Positions 11,036 to 25,499 are shown, numbered from the stretch's first letter. The stretch is DNA of 64,000 nucleotides from Jaapia argillacea MUCL 33604 (GCA_000697665.1 KL197733.1:418333-482332); one strand, 5' to 3'. Translations and numbers: made by a program. Notes: generated by a model not told the origin, from the sequence alone.

Positions 11036-13080
11036 ATGTCTGGGTTCCCACCGCCTCTGATTGAAGCGGCTCGGGAGTTTATCCAGGATATCCAATCGAC
11101 GAGATTCCTCCAAAGTATGTCACCTCAATCTTATATGATGTGTTGTACTCAGCCATCCTTGCAGTTTCTGCTGCTGGGTTAACCATATACGATCACAGTA
11201 TGTCTTTCCCTTTCAAATTCTGTCAGCGATCGACTTTGTGCTTACGGCGCCCCTTTCTGCAGTAATCACCATTGAGCAGGAGGTCAGTCAAGACTGGAAT
11301 CCGGAGTGAAATGGTTGTCTGACCCCTCCTATTTCCCAGTACGAACTCATCTGGGTAGGCCATATTTCTCGGTTTCCGGGGCGAGAACCATGATGCCAAC
11401 TTCGCGCACAGACGAAAAGATGGTCTCTTGCAAAGGTTCTCTTCATTTTGGTACGTGTCTACTACAAAGTAGCTCCCCCGAACTCTTTTTCTCATCCTAC
11501 CCCTATAGAATCGCTATCTGGGTGACGCAGTAATGATGTGCGTGCCTGTCTCACTTGGACCGTACATTTACTGATTGGAATCCTCTCCGCAACGTGCAGA
11601 GCCGCGATCGTAGGTGAGTTCGCAAATTGAAATTGAAATCAATAGTCAATTACTCACCGCGGTGCCCCATGTCCATTCAGTTTCGCTACAGTCTGATGTC
11701 TCACAAGGCGTGAGTTTCCGCGTCGCTCCCTAACGGTACCTCCAAACTCATCATTTCGACATTCATGAACGTTTCCCCCAGTTGTAAGTTCAATCCCTTT
11801 GTAGTAAATCTCAAAATCTGATCACTATTTTCTCAACAGCTGTGAGTCGTTCACTTGAGCCGCCTATACAGCAGAACGCTGAACTTGATTAGGTGCTACT
11901 TGGTTTCCCATTCAAGCGTGGTTAAGTTCGGCAATAGGATGGAGTCTCCAAGGTGACCCTTCTTTCCTAAAACCCTTTCTCGACTGACCTCTGAATCCTC
12001 TCCACCTTCAGCAATCATGCAACTCCGCATATACGCATTGTACAACCGTTCCAAGCCAGTCACGATGTTCATGGCCGTATGTTTCCTCACCCAAATAATC
12101 GCCATGGCTACAGTATTGGGAACCGCAAGCCCCGGATTGAAAAGTACGTTTCAACACACAAGTTTGATGGCACATTTCCGACCCCCCCACCCCTGTAGCT
12201 CTCAACGAACCCATACCCCAAATCAAATCATGCGTCGTGATCAATGTACCGCGTTACTACTTTTCGTATTGGATCTTCATCATCGTATACGACGCCGTCT
12301 TGCTCTGCTTATCGGCCTATCAAGGCTTGAGAGATTACGCGAGACGGAGAGCGATGGGGAAAGGGACTGGGAGTTCTTTGATTGGGGTTTTGTTGAGAGA
12401 TAGTTTTCTCTACTACTTCGTGTGAGTTCTTTTCCCTCCATTTTTCAATGGGGGTTTGACGTTGATGAGTGCCGGTGTTTTTAGCGTTCTAGTTCTCTAT
12501 ATTGCGGACGCCATTACTTGGCTGAGAGATCCCGTAAGTGACCATCCGTGCCCATCTCCACCGCGATATCCCCTCAATTTTGTTCTTATGTTCCACCCGC
12601 CAGTCAAAGTTAGAAATTCCAGAAGGCCTAACACTCGCCATGTCCGTCATACTAGGTTCCCGCCTAGTTCTCAACCTACGACGCGCCTACTACGCGCCCA
12701 TTTCCGAAGAACTAGGTGGTGCAGATGAAGTTTCGGCTTTGAGAGCCGTCGATTTTGAGGAAGTTGGGGTTACGTCGTCTAATAGCAGTGGTGGTGGGGA
12801 CGAGGAACGTCAAGAGTCTGACCATGGGGAACGTGGTGCTGGAGGGGAACGCCAGCAGTGTGGTGATGAGGAGCGTCGAGTGCCGCGAGAGGGGAAAGGT
12901 CGAGAGGGGGGAGGTGATAATGTGGAGGGGTTGCAGATTGAGATGAGGGATGTGAGGAGGAGGAGTATACCGCATATGGTGATTGATGCGTATGGAAGGA
13001 GGTTTGTTGGGGGGAGTGGGGAACCTATGACGCCGGGTTGGAATGGTTCGGATGTGAGGGGGTGTGGAGATAGGGTGTAG
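11036..13080 (+). CDS. DUF6533-type multi-pass membrane protein (divergent paralogue)
   Basis: Paralogue of the minus-strand gene at 7861-9834. From ATG at 11036 (MSGFPPPLIEAAREF) small exons give LTIYDH, IITIEQE, YELIW, KRWSLAKVLFIL and NRYLGDAVM, the DUF6533 signature. MQLRIYALYNRSKPV and a long hydrophobic stretch follow, then NVPRYYFSYWIF, LLRDSFLYYFV and SVLVLYIADAITWLRDP. The final exon begins SKLEIPEGLTLAMSV and ends in a charged tail of about 120 residues rich in Gly, Glu and Arg. Intron positions match the partner. The cytosolic tails share no obvious similarity, so divergence has been fastest there. Role unknown; membrane localisation is well supported. Confidence 0.78.
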
Positions 13081-14645
13081 AGTGTAGTGGGTCGCGTATT
13101 TAAATGTATTGTAGTTGATCACATATTTCATTCTGGGGAAACTTTGGACTTGACTTGGAGGAATAATCGTCTCTTCGGTCGACTTTTGGTGTCGGGTTAA
13201 TGAGCTTGGGCTCTCTTGACTGGAGCTTAAGAAATGATACCTAACACATGATGGGCTGAGCGATCTGGAAGAACCGTCGAGGTCGCTCCAAGTTCCTTTG
13301 ATCATGAGCATCAAATTACGACAGTGCTGATGATAAGTATACCCTTGTTTCAAAGTAGCCTTTGGGACGATACACCGATTTCAATAACGAAAAAGACTAC
13401 AGTGGGGAGGGAGATGTGGACACACTCTGTCTTAGATAGCATCTAACTGGCGACGAAGTCCGTCGAATATCGAGTTCTGAGGATGAAACGTCGGTTCGTC
13501 GATAGTGAAAGTGATATCCAGCCAAGTCAATGACACCGCGTCTGGATAACAGGTATTGGGGCGTTGGCCCGATTTTAAGGAATCATAAATGACGGAATGG
13601 CCGTACTATACGTAGGAAGATGGGAAGCAGGAAAATGGAGGTTCTGGGCAAAGCCGCTGAGTTACTCACCCATATCCGACCGGGAGCACCTCAGTGACCT
13701 CAAGCATTAAACCCACGTTGCCAAGTATCACAAGATACTGGGCTACTTACCTCACCCCACAAACCTGCGTACCAGACATGACTTCGAATCACGTCTCCGG
13801 CGCTGAAATACCCGTATTAGTCTCACTACTAATAACTCTACCCCGAAGCCCCGGCGTTTAGCATACCGAACTGTTGTCTACAAATTATGAGTGATGATCA
13901 GGTTCCAAGGTGGCTAGCGGTTTGTAGGGTTGATTGAATGGCAAATGGGAAGCCGGGTGTTCACACGATATGGAAAGTATCACGCATTTTCTTGGGAGAC
14001 GCTGGTTGGATGCTTTAATCGTCAGTGCAACAACATCTCGAACACCAGTTTCCTCATGCTAGCCATCTGGCGGAAACTACGACAAGGATTGCGCACACGT
14101 TGAACTCAGTGTGACCCGCATGCGTAGATAGTTGCCATCCCTCGAAACTCGCATCTATCACCGTTATGCAAACTCAGAGGGCCAGACAAGGGATCGAAAA
14201 ATGAAGGAGAAAGGCGCAAGACGAGATCCGGACTTGGTTCGATCGGTGGCTAAAAGGAGATCATCATCGCCGTTGTGCATCGACCTCCTTGAATGGCTCT
14301 CCGATGGACCCTGCGTTGCTTTCTTCGAGGATAAGCTTACCAACGTCGCTCACACCGCCAGCATACGGTCCTCCGTGTTGTCCCCCGTGTGTCCCCCGTG
14401 TCGTCCAAAAATGAGTGATGCTGTAAACGGAGTGAAGACCGGCCGGCGAACCCGGGTAGTGACCGAAATGCCGGGGACCCGGGCTCTGTGGGGTAATCAC
14501 ATGGGATGTGTAATAACCCTAACCTCGTGATTGGCTGAGCCATTATAAGTAGGCAGGCTATCGTGGCCCGGTCTGTCTTACTCCTCTTCCGGCTCTCATT
14601 CCCATCCCCCTCATTTTCAATCCACCCACTTTACTGGACAGGACC
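13081..14645. other. Intergenic with a possible small minus-strand gene
   Basis: No firm gene. On the minus strand, segments at 13751-13802 and 13670-13698 are bounded by good splice signals. They read GDVIRSHVWYAGLWGE and VTEVLPVGYG, and could be exons of a small unrecognised gene; a following open stretch (about 13440-13610) does not join in one clear frame. At the right edge are promoter elements for the fumarate reductase: an inverted CCAAT (ATTGG, 14530-14534) and TATAAG (14544-14549), about 100 bases before its ATG. Confidence 0.3.
14544..14549 (+). promoter_or_regulatory. TATA box with upstream inverted CCAAT
   Basis: TATAAG lies 97 nt upstream of the fumarate reductase ATG, 10 nt downstream of an ATTGG (inverted CCAAT) at 14530-14534. 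The spacing fits a fungal core promoter with a 60-70 nt leader. The motifs are seen directly; use is inferred. Confidence 0.5.
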
Positions 14646-16789
<2,144 letters not shown>

Positions 16790-18587
16790 GTTGCGTCTCG
16801 GTGGAGGGGGTTTGTGAAGCGGGTGTGAATGGGTGCCTGGATTTGTTTCGTTAACATCACGTTTTTCTTTTTTGTGTTTCTATGTACCATAATGCATCTA
16901 CTGTTACTCATGCAACGACTGTCGCATATCTGATACGAAGAGGTACCGTGCCATGTGGTTAGCGTGTTACGACAGTTGTGTACCGTTCTGGCGGCCCCTA
17001 TCGCGCAATGCGCAGCTCTTTCTCGTTCGCGGATGGTGGATGGTCAGTGGTCCCAGTTCGAGTCGTTGGCGCTCTCGGTTCTCCCTCGAGGCTCATAATC
17101 AGACTTGACCCAAGTTCTCTCGCGGATTACTCTTTGGCGATCGTCTCTGATATACCATATGAGTTCCAGTCCTCATTGCGAGGCTAGCTCATGTACTGGT
17201 GTCCTATCAATTTGGAGGCGTCTCAGTACGTCCACGGCGGTGATCACTTGGCAGTGGGCCATGAGCCCGATGTCCTAGCGAAATATCTGATATCACCCTC
17301 CTCGCTAAGGAGAGTGCATGGTATATTTCAATAGGAGTATGGCATACGGCGGCCGTACTCTGGTAGGATAACGAAGGCGAGAGTGAGGAGTGTCATGGAG
17401 CAAGTCATACAAGGAAGTGGTGGTGTATATCGCAAGGGGAGGCACAAGATTGGTGTCGAGTCGACAAGGTATCAGCTGGCGTGATGTCCCTCTGCGAAAG
17501 AGGGGGCTGGGACGTCGTCATGGAAAAATCCAACATTCGATAAACAAGTTGCGGATAATCGCGCGACAAAGTTGACAAAAATCGAAAATGCAGCTGGGTA
17601 TACACGGTGGGTTTAAGAGCCCGGGGAAAGGTTCAGGGGAGGTTCATATGGGCGAGATGGGGGGTGGGACAAAGGTGTGAGGTGAATAGGAGGATGGATA
17701 ACGAAAGGTTGAGGACAGCTGTGGGATCGGCGTCGTTGCCTTGCAATGCCGAGGGATTTTCCTACGGAATTCATCGAATAATGAGGTTAGGATTTGATAG
17801 CGATGAGGAGATGTGGGTGTGATTGCGATTGCGATTCTGAATGAGTGATCAGGATCGGAGAAATGAGGAGCTGACATGGGGGGATAATGGCGCCATAGCA
17901 GGGTAGCAGGATAAAATGAGAATCGCAGTAGGAGTCGGCAAACAGATAAGAGGTGGACTGGCAGGTGGACGACTCAGCACGAAAGGATACAAAGAAGAGG
18001 ATGACGGGGATATTGGATCAGTGTGTATTATTTCGGGAGTTCTGTGTCAAGGAAGTATGAGGGACATCTACCCGTCGGCATTCGCTCCACCTGCTCATGG
18101 TCTTGCTTTACTCACCTCTAGCAAATATTTCCGAAGAGCGATGAATCGCGGTATACAAGTTCGGGTCCAAGTCGTAACTCTAGTAAGTCTTTGCCTTCAG
18201 AGCCTCGTGGGCTAGTGTCAATGCCACGCGGTTCGCTTGGATGGGCAATAAACGAGCGATTTACGATATCGCATTCTGTTCTGGCGATGAAAATAGGACA
18301 TCCAGTCAACTCGGGGGCTACTAGCCAGGGCTTCTGAAGAACCTGTCGATATTCTTGTCCCAGTCGATACCCCTTGTGGCACCACAAACTCAAACTTCCA
18401 TCACTTCCCGTGCCAGGGTGCTGCCCTCTGTGGGTAAATCAACGTGTTCTCGTGGGCAACTGGGCACCAATCCACCCTTCTTCTGTCGCAAATTGTCTAT
18501 CTCACCCCCCCCCTCCACATGATGGGCGTGGGTCCCCCTGCTTTCTTCCAAGTCTAATCCACAAGTATGACCTACCTTCGTTCCATT
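16790..18587. other. Intergenic, 1.8 kb, no gene recognised
   Basis: Open frames are short and none shows a recognisable motif or a credible exon chain. The last 200 bases are C-rich and serve as the leader of the G-alpha gene. Confidence 0.4.
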
Positions 18588-20836
18588 ATGCCCTCTCCCG
18601 ACCTCGACGATCCTCTGGCTATGGCTATCGCGCCACCCGTCAATGAAAGCGAAGAACAGAGGGCTCTGAGGGAGCGGGATGAGGTCAATGCTAGAAGGGT
18701 CAGCGAAGAAATCGATGCGCAATTGAAGACAGAGAAGTTGGCCCTGAAGAAGAAGAAAAAGTGTGTCAAGGTTCTTTTGCTAGGGCAGAGCGAGAGTGGT
18801 CAGTCTTTACCCTGGTTGTGATCGTTGTCCGTCTCATCCTTAACTCCGCAGGCAAGTCGACGACGATAAAGAGTGAGTTTGGGGTTATTCCTTTGCACCG
18901 TTTGGTCGTTGATCTTGTCTTGTAGATTTCCAAATCAACTATGCCTACAGAGCATGGTCGGAGGAGCGTGCATCGTGGCGTGCCGTCATCCAGCTCAACC
19001 TCGTTCGTTCCGTCAACACGATCCTCGACATCCTCTCAAAGGAGATGACGCCTTCCTCCGTCCCGAGTTCCCCAACTTCCCCTCGCTTCCGCCTCCCATC
19101 ATCACCCTCTCTAAGTCCGATTAATACCTCAAGTCCCTATCGATACCCCAGCGACGAGCAATTGTCCCAAGATCTCGCTTCATCCAGCTCAGCATCTGGT
19201 TCATCCACAATAGTAGCCGTACCTCGTTCCAGCTCCCGTCCCCGAACCCAAATAGGCCCGAGACCACGCTACGCCTTCTCCGAGCGTCACAAACTCCTCA
19301 AACTCCGACTTCAACCACTCCGTCGTATCCAAACCGACCTCGAGATCCGTCTCGGCTCCGCTGCTTCTTCCGAGTCCGAGTCATCAACATCCCTTACCTC
19401 CCCCACATACCTTCCCTCCTCTTTCAACGACTACGACCGCCCTGGTACGGGAGTTAGTAGTATCAACGGCGGTATATTCAACGACCTACACCCTGTCAAC
19501 CCACATCGTCCCCGAGAATTCTTCGTTCGTTCCAATTCAGGTTGGAAAGCAGCTTTATGCAAAGTCCGACCTCGCCTCTCTGTGAATACCCGGCTTGACG
19601 ATACCCATTCTAATGATGAGAAGTTTGGTGGCGTGGATGGTGGGGTTGGATTGGCGGCCCGCGAGAGATTGTGGAGGAAGAGTCAGCAGAAACAGGTTAG
19701 AGAGGTGGAGGATGAAGCTACGGAGGTTATTGCTGAGTGTAGAGAGGATATTGAGGCGTTGTGGAATGATGAGATTGTGAGGAGTATACTTAGTCGGAGG
19801 AAGTTAAAGTTGGAGGATTCACCTGGATTGTGAGTCTTTCTTTTCTTTGGTGCTTTCGTGTGGCTGAGCTCTGGATAGTTTCCTTGATGACGTGCAGCGT
19901 ATAGCGAGTCGAGATTATGAGCCATCTGATAATGATATTGTTCGTGCTCGTTTACGGACAATGGGGGTGCAGGAGTACAAGATGAAGTTCGAGAAGGGTC
20001 AGTCGACGCTACCTCTGCTTAAACGTCTTTGATTCTGACGCCTTTGTCGCGATGCAGGCAGCGAAGCAGGGCGAGAATGGATCTTCTATGATGTTGGCGG
20101 TTCAAGATCCTGTGTGAGCATAGGTTCTCTCCATTCGACCTTGACTTCACTGACAACCACCCCACCTACACAGCGCGCAGCCTGGTTCCCCTACTTCGAC
20201 GATATCAACGCTATAATCTTCCTAGCCCCCATCTCCTGCTTCGACGAATCCCTCTCCGAAGACAAACTTGTCAACCGCCTGGACGACTCCCTCCTCCTCT
20301 GGAAATCACTCTGCTCCTGTCCTCTCCTAACGAGAGTACAACTCGTGTTGTTTTTGAACAAGTACGATTTATTGGAGAAGAAATTGAATCCCAAGGGGAA
20401 GGGCGGGGAGGTTGTTCAGGTTAAAGATTATGTTCCTGGGTATGGGGATAGGAGCAATGATGCTCCTTCGGTCGCCAAGTGTATGTTTGTTCTTTTGCTA
20501 TGAAATGGTGTTCTGAGGGGCTGACGCACGATGTTTGGTTAGTTTTCGGAAGGAAGTTTAAGGAGTTGTCACAGCAGTTTTCACCGGAGCCAAGAGGGTT
20601 CTACGCATTCCTTACTTCCGTCATTGTAGGTCTCGTTTCATTGCTTTGACACAGTCATGTCCCTTAACGAGTGGATGTGATCTTTGCAGGATACGAAAGC
20701 TACATCTATCACACTCGAAACTGGTGCGTTGTTGCCCCTCGCATTTCCTGTTTGAGGTGCTAGAAGCTGACCAATGTCTCTAGTCCGAGAGGGCCTCATG
20801 CGAAACCACCTCAAAGAGGCCAAGCTTATTCCCTAG
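18588..20836 (+). CDS. Atypical long G-protein alpha subunit
   Basis: Heterotrimeric G-protein alpha subunit with an expanded helical domain: about 600 residues against about 350 usually. The P-loop GQSESGKSTTIKNFQ is split by two introns (canonical GxGESGKST). After it sits a long Ser/Pro-rich, low-complexity insertion of about 200 residues (19045-19540) before helical-domain sequence. Switch I reads RARLRTMGVQEYKMKF, keeping the Arg and the Mg-binding Thr. Switch II reads DVGGSRSCRAAWFPYF, with Ser where the catalytic Gln of DVGGQR normally stands. The base-specificity motif FLNKYDLL is normal. The usual TCAT motif is TSVI. The N-terminus (MPSPDLDDPLA) lacks MGxxxS, so no myristoylation is expected. 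I chose the second ATG because the family starts near DDPLA; the ATG at 18567 would add seven residues. Confidence 0.9.
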
Positions 20837-21315
20837 AATCCTACACCCCTCTCACCTCTCATCTTTTGAATATATCCTCTAACGCTTCCCATCCAAAGCT
20901 TTATATATGTGCAATATGTACGCACCAACTCCTTGACATCTATAAAACTGTTTGATTATCCTTGTATCTCACCTCAGCTACCTGTTCACTCGTCTGTTTA
21001 TTGGATATCTTATATCCCCACACCTAGCACCTGTCGTCCATGTCCTGTCATGAATGGTTGCAAAGTTGATGAAATAAGGGCATCGTACACTCGAACCGAA
21101 CCTACATATGCAGTACGATAGCTTAACAGAGCGAGAATGGTACTCACCTTTGGGGGGTGACTTGGTTTCGGCAGTATCGCCTACTTGTCTCCTGCACCAC
21201 GTAGAGGTGCACCCCCATCGCAGGAGAGACGAAACACCCACCTTGAGCTTGACGCTGAAAGGCAAGTACTTCGAGAGGACGATAGAACCGGGTATATAAC
21301 CCAGCATTGCCCGGT
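20837..21315. other. Convergent intergenic holding the 3' block of FVRP copy B
   Basis: Between the G-alpha stop and the stop of FVRP copy B (minus strand). On the minus strand from about 21300 to 21135 lies the counterpart of the conserved block at 1335-1520: CGAGTAG then a donor-like GTGAACC, an acceptor CTTTCAG, a 13-nt mini-exon, and the TCTCCTGC...GCAGGAGA core (about 21183-21222). No further gene is seen. Confidence 0.5.
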
Positions 21316-22478
21316 TCACCTACTCGGACGATTCGACCCCCGACCCAGTACTGACCATCGTTTCCGAATCCAATCTGACACTTTCTCGATACTGGTCGAC
21401 TTCTTCTTTCCGTTCTTCTTCGCTGGGAACGGAGACGCTTTTACCTGGACAGGTTCCAATGAGACGGGTCCTGGACGGATCGGAATGGCTGCCACGGGGC
21501 TTGATGCAAGCACCTGATAAGGAAAGCGGATCGTTGCAGGAGGTTGTCCCTGATTCCAACGCACAAGACAATGAGAAGCAGTAATTGGAGAGGTTATAGA
21601 GGGGAGCGTACGGGACCGAAGTCATTCAGATGGATTAACTTGCTATCATCTTGGTCGTGCAAACCCGAACCCGAGTCCGAAACCGAGTCGTACAAAGAGA
21701 ACTCCAGAGATGGGACTGAAGACTGCTTTGACAGAATCATATTCTTTTCAAAGGACGAAGGAAAGGACGACTGGCGTACCGTCTCGGAATCGAACGAGCA
21801 GAAAGCCCCAACTGGGTTACTCGGCCTCACAAAGCAGCGACTTTCCTCACTCCCCCCCTTTTCGAATGTATTTTCTAAAACCATCGCCATGGGATTGGTA
21901 GGTCTCATAAAATCGGCCGGACTTGATGCAGAACAATCAGTGACTAACACAAAAGAAGACTCATCAAGGGTATATTCCAAAGCTTGCGCGAGGGGGTTTG
22001 AGGGGCGAGCAAACACACGAACAGAGTCATCGACCGCGATCTGCATGGCAAAGGACCGATCTATAGCAGAAGTGTGAGCCACGCAGAGGAAGGAGTGGGA
22101 CTCATCAAATTCAATCGCCCAGGAGCGGTCGAAGTCAGCTGAGTCGGAAGGATATATGGGGCCAATCGATTCCTCGAATTTGGAGAAGAAAGAAGAATTA
22201 AACTCGAGGTCGTCGGTATGAAAGAAGAAAGAATGAGGGCCAGTAGTTAAAGCATTACAAGAAGTATAGGTGCCAAGGGTATAAGAAAGGTCAAAGGATT
22301 TTTCGTCTTGGATTTCGTATACATCAGAAAAAGGATCAACGCCGAGAATGGTATTAGAAGAATTGAAGGAGGCAGATGCAGCCACGATGAAGTTGGTTTT
22401 GGGATATAGACAGAAGGATTCGTTCATCGCATAGCAGATGGGCGTAGCACAGCGACAAGGACAAGTGTAGTCAGACAT
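21316..22478 (-). CDS. FVRP-repeat protein, copy B (unrecognised family)
   Basis: Paralogue of 270-1324 in opposite orientation, 20 kb away. Exons are 22478-21612 and 21549-21316, joined by a 62-nt intron, giving 366 residues. The start at 22478 is set by the shared MSDYTCPC; the frame is open upstream, so a longer product is formally possible. It shares the PICYAMNES motif, the IEFDESHSFLC segment, and three F-x-R-P-x-N-P repeats (FARPSNPLAQAL, FMRPTNPMAMVL, FVRPSNPVG). It also shares an LASSPVAAIPIRP segment and a basic C-terminus. It differs in intron placement: the intron of copy A is absent and a different one interrupts before the LASSP segment. A TATAAAAA-like element lies upstream (minus strand, around 22579-22586). 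No localisation signal is visible and the function is unknown. Confidence 0.75.
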
Positions 22479-24174
22479 CGCTAGAGAAGGTTTTGATTTT
22501 GGTGTGGGTGGGTTTTTGAGTAGTAGCTGAGTGGTGGTAGAACGCAGAGGATCTGAGGATTGCATCGCGCGTGGTAGGTTTTTATACCTCCAGACGATGT
22601 CAGCCGCAGATCGCGAGGGCGGTTGACTCGGCTTCGATGGCGATTGAGACTGAGGACCTACGGCCAGCCAAGGCACTCGGTCTACATCCCTACCAGGAAC
22701 TCGTCGAGGGTGCTGGACGACAACGAGGTCGCAACATACGGAAAGAGAGGGGGAAAACCATTGATTAGTGGTCATTCTCGAACGAACATCGCCCCAACAT
22801 CGCCTTCACTCGAACTGCGTTGCGCACCAGCAGCACAATCGAAGGGAATATTCAATGGTTAGTGGATCTCGCCACATAAGGTTCCCATCGAGTCGGAGTT
22901 GCGTTAATCGGGGAAATTTGCGAATGTCTCGATATTCCTTCCAAGATATGGCGAAATGGACCTCATCGACGAGCAGGGCCCATCCGATGGATCGAGAGGG
23001 TTGGTCAATGAGGATAGTGGTACCAACTGGGTGAGATTAGAGAGTCTCGAGATTGAAACTCCGGGAAGTTGATCTGAAGCACCCGAAGCACCTATAGAAG
23101 TCATTACTTCGAACTACCCATTCCGCTTACGCCAACTGCGTGAATAGTTCGTTCAAGCGAGGACACGTAGCCATGGCTCCGACGACTCGGAGGCTCCACG
23201 GACCCTTGAGCACCGAGAGAGGCCGTATATTCCGCCGACAGTATTCTGGTCTACGGGACGGGGAGAAGAAGGATGGTAACGGATGACCGGATCCCCGCAC
23301 TCCCGTCCACCTGTCTGTGGTATAATGGCAAACGGTATCCTCGAGGTTTCTCCGTGATCCATGCAACGTCGCCGATCTTCAGTAGCTTCCACTGCCGTTG
23401 CCGTACCTCCTTGCGGGAGACCGATGGCGAGGGCAATCCAATGCCTGAACATGTTTCCTCTATTGTTGAGGTCATAAAGGCGGAGAAATGGAAGGCAGCG
23501 CTGGGACTCCAGGCGGATCAGGGTAGGAAGGGCGGACTAACGTCACATTCATGCGTGCTCTGCAGGTAATCGCCACGAAAGTCGTTATGTTGACTAGCTA
23601 GGTGTGTGTACTCAGAAGTCATGCCAGATCTACATGGTTCCCATGAAGCGTCAGAGCTGAGTGGAAGTTGTCTTTGGGTGGGAGATCCAATTAGAGGAGT
23701 GGCGCGGACACACGCGCAGGGAGGGTAGAGTGCTCTGGAAATCATGTTGCATGAATATTAATAGCAAGGGATGTCGAACAGACGATTTTGGTAGCGGGTA
23801 CCTTGGCAGCCAGGGTAGCGAGCTTCAGAAGAGGGCGCCGATGGTGATGGTCGAGGGTTGAAGACGAAGTCCAAAACGCGTTTTGTCCAATTCCAAAATT
23901 TCGAACTCTACTACACTCCACCACCAATTTCTCCAGCACTCATGTCTACCAGGCGGACTTTCTTCCTCTGCATCACGATATTCCGGCTTGCAGGCTTATG
24001 TTCGACACTGGCAAAGGCTTTTGAACTTGGATGATTCCCTCCAGCTTCCCTACGTCATTGCTTATAGCCATACACAGAACATTGCTTGCCTTTAGATTCT
24101 GTGTATAAGAGCCGTAACAAGTCTATAGTTATGGCAGCACCCACTGAAACTCCGTAAACTCATACCTCCATCCC
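22479..24174. other. Intergenic between FVRP copy B and the aldo/keto reductase
   Basis: Holds the promoter of FVRP copy B (leader block and TATA near 22524-22586) and one possible small minus-strand gene, listed separately. The rest (23105-24174) contains only short, unrecognised frames. Confidence 0.4.
22806..23104 (-). CDS. Possible small unrecognised protein
   Basis: Low-confidence gene. Start MTSI at 23104, then a possible 65-nt intron (GTGCTT...CACCCAG), then an open frame reading TILIDQPSRSIGWALLVDE, HFAISWKEYRDIRKFPRL and TQLRLDGNLMW, to a stop at 22806. The total is about 80 residues. The composition (regular Leu/Arg/Trp pattern) looks protein-like, but no family is recognised. It could also be a remnant of a larger gene. 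Confidence 0.3.
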
Positions 24175-25499
24175 ATGTCAGCCTTATCGATCAACTCTGC
24201 AATCCGTCTGTCTTCTGGTCTGGTTCCTTTGACCTCATTTCGCTGAAGGTCATTCTAATCACCCATGAACCAGGACATTGCATGCCCCTCCTCGGGTTTG
24301 GGGTGGCATACGGATACGGAGGCAACTATGTGAACCCAAGTATCGCAACGAAGCCTTGCGTGCTGGAAGCTTTCAAGGCGGGCTATAGGTCCGTCTGCCC
24401 TCAGAGCATCTATACTAGAGCGCCCGAATCACTCATAAATGTATCTCTTCCCAGGCACATTGATACTGCCCAGGTTTATTCGAATGAAGCGGAGGTAGGG
24501 CAGGCTTTCCGAGCAAGCGGACTGAAGAGAGAAGATGTCTTCATCAGTGAGATCTGACGCTTAGGAACCCAGATCTGATCTCATCTGAGTCTAGCAACCA
24601 AGATCTACAGTTCATCTCATGGCTACCATAGCACTATCGGAGCCGTATCTTCCTCACTTGCCCGTATCGGGCTTGGTAAGCTCATGCTCTTCGTCGTTCC
24701 CCAACAATTTGGCCCACTCTGGTCCTTTGCAGAGTATATTGATCTCTACTTGATTCACGATCCCAGTTCTGGCTCGAGTGGTAGACTTGCGACGTATCAA
24801 GCTCTCCTTGACCTCCAAAAGCAGGGCAGAATCAGGAGTGTGGGAGTGTCGAACTAGTCAGCCCGCTTTCTTGCTGAATCAAACTTCGGAATGGTATCGA
24901 CGTCGAGTTATGTAGCGGCGTGAAACACCTCGAAGAAATCACGCAAGCTGGACATCCACTCCCCAGTGTCAACCAAATTGAGGTCCGTTCACTACCTTCT
25001 CATCGTATGCGGATTTTGTTTAGAGTCTGAATACCACCGTTGTCAGCTCCATCCTTTCTGCCAACAGAAGGAGATCGTATCCTATTGCGAAGCGAACTCG
25101 ATCGCAGTCCAAGCTTATTGTCCTATTATCCGCGGTAAGCTGGATGATCCTACGATCCTCGAGGTAGCCAAAAAGGTGAGTAGGTCTCCTGATCTCATCG
25201 AGTAAACCCTCATGACCTTGAATATAGTACGAGAAAGATCCAGCTCAAATCCTGCTTCGTTGGTCTTTACAACGAGGGTCCGTCCTCGCTTACATTCTCG
25301 CATCATTTACTCGCCTTTCATACTCTCCCCATTCGAAAATAGATTCATCCCACTCCCTCGTTCCTCTAAACCCGGACGCATCAACTCGAACGCTCGGCTC
25401 TACGACTTTGAGTTGACTGGAGAGGATATGGCCAAACTTGATATCTTAGACAGAGGCAAGGCGGGCTCGATCAGTTGGAACCCTATTGATGCGGCTTGA
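24175..25499 (+). CDS. Aldo/keto reductase
   Basis: NAD(P)H-dependent aldo/keto reductase with a TIM barrel, reducing aldehydes and ketones. Eight or so small exons join in frame from MSALSINSAIRLSSG; an intron follows and the next exon begins HCMPLLGFG. The catalytic tetrad is visible: Asp and Tyr in HIDTAQVYSNE, Lys in TTKIYSSSHG, His in YLIHDPSSG. GVSNYGVKHLEEI, SVNQIELHPF, AYCPIIRGK, QILLRWSLQRG and FIPLPRSSKPGRI are standard family segments. After GVSN a stop appears in the raw frame, but a GTCAGC donor two bases into that codon and a TGTAG acceptor restore Tyr-Gly-Val, so this is an intron and the gene is intact. Length is about 290 residues. A decayed relative lies 0.6 kb downstream. 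Confidence 0.88.

Noticed and set aside
11885-11945. 5S rRNA-like string (GTGGTTAAGTTCGGC)
   Set aside because: Only about 15 bases resemble 5S; no flanking 5S sequence is present, and the stretch falls inside introns of the DUF6533 gene.
12712-13353. 213-codon frame on the minus strand
   Set aside because: It lies antisense to the last exon of the DUF6533 gene, whose G- and A-rich repeats lack stops on the other strand.
24850-24925. In-frame stop in the aldo/keto reductase after GVSN
   Set aside because: A GTCAGC donor inside that codon and a TGTAG acceptor 59 nt on restore the family sequence NYGVKHLEEI, so it is an intron and not a nonsense change.
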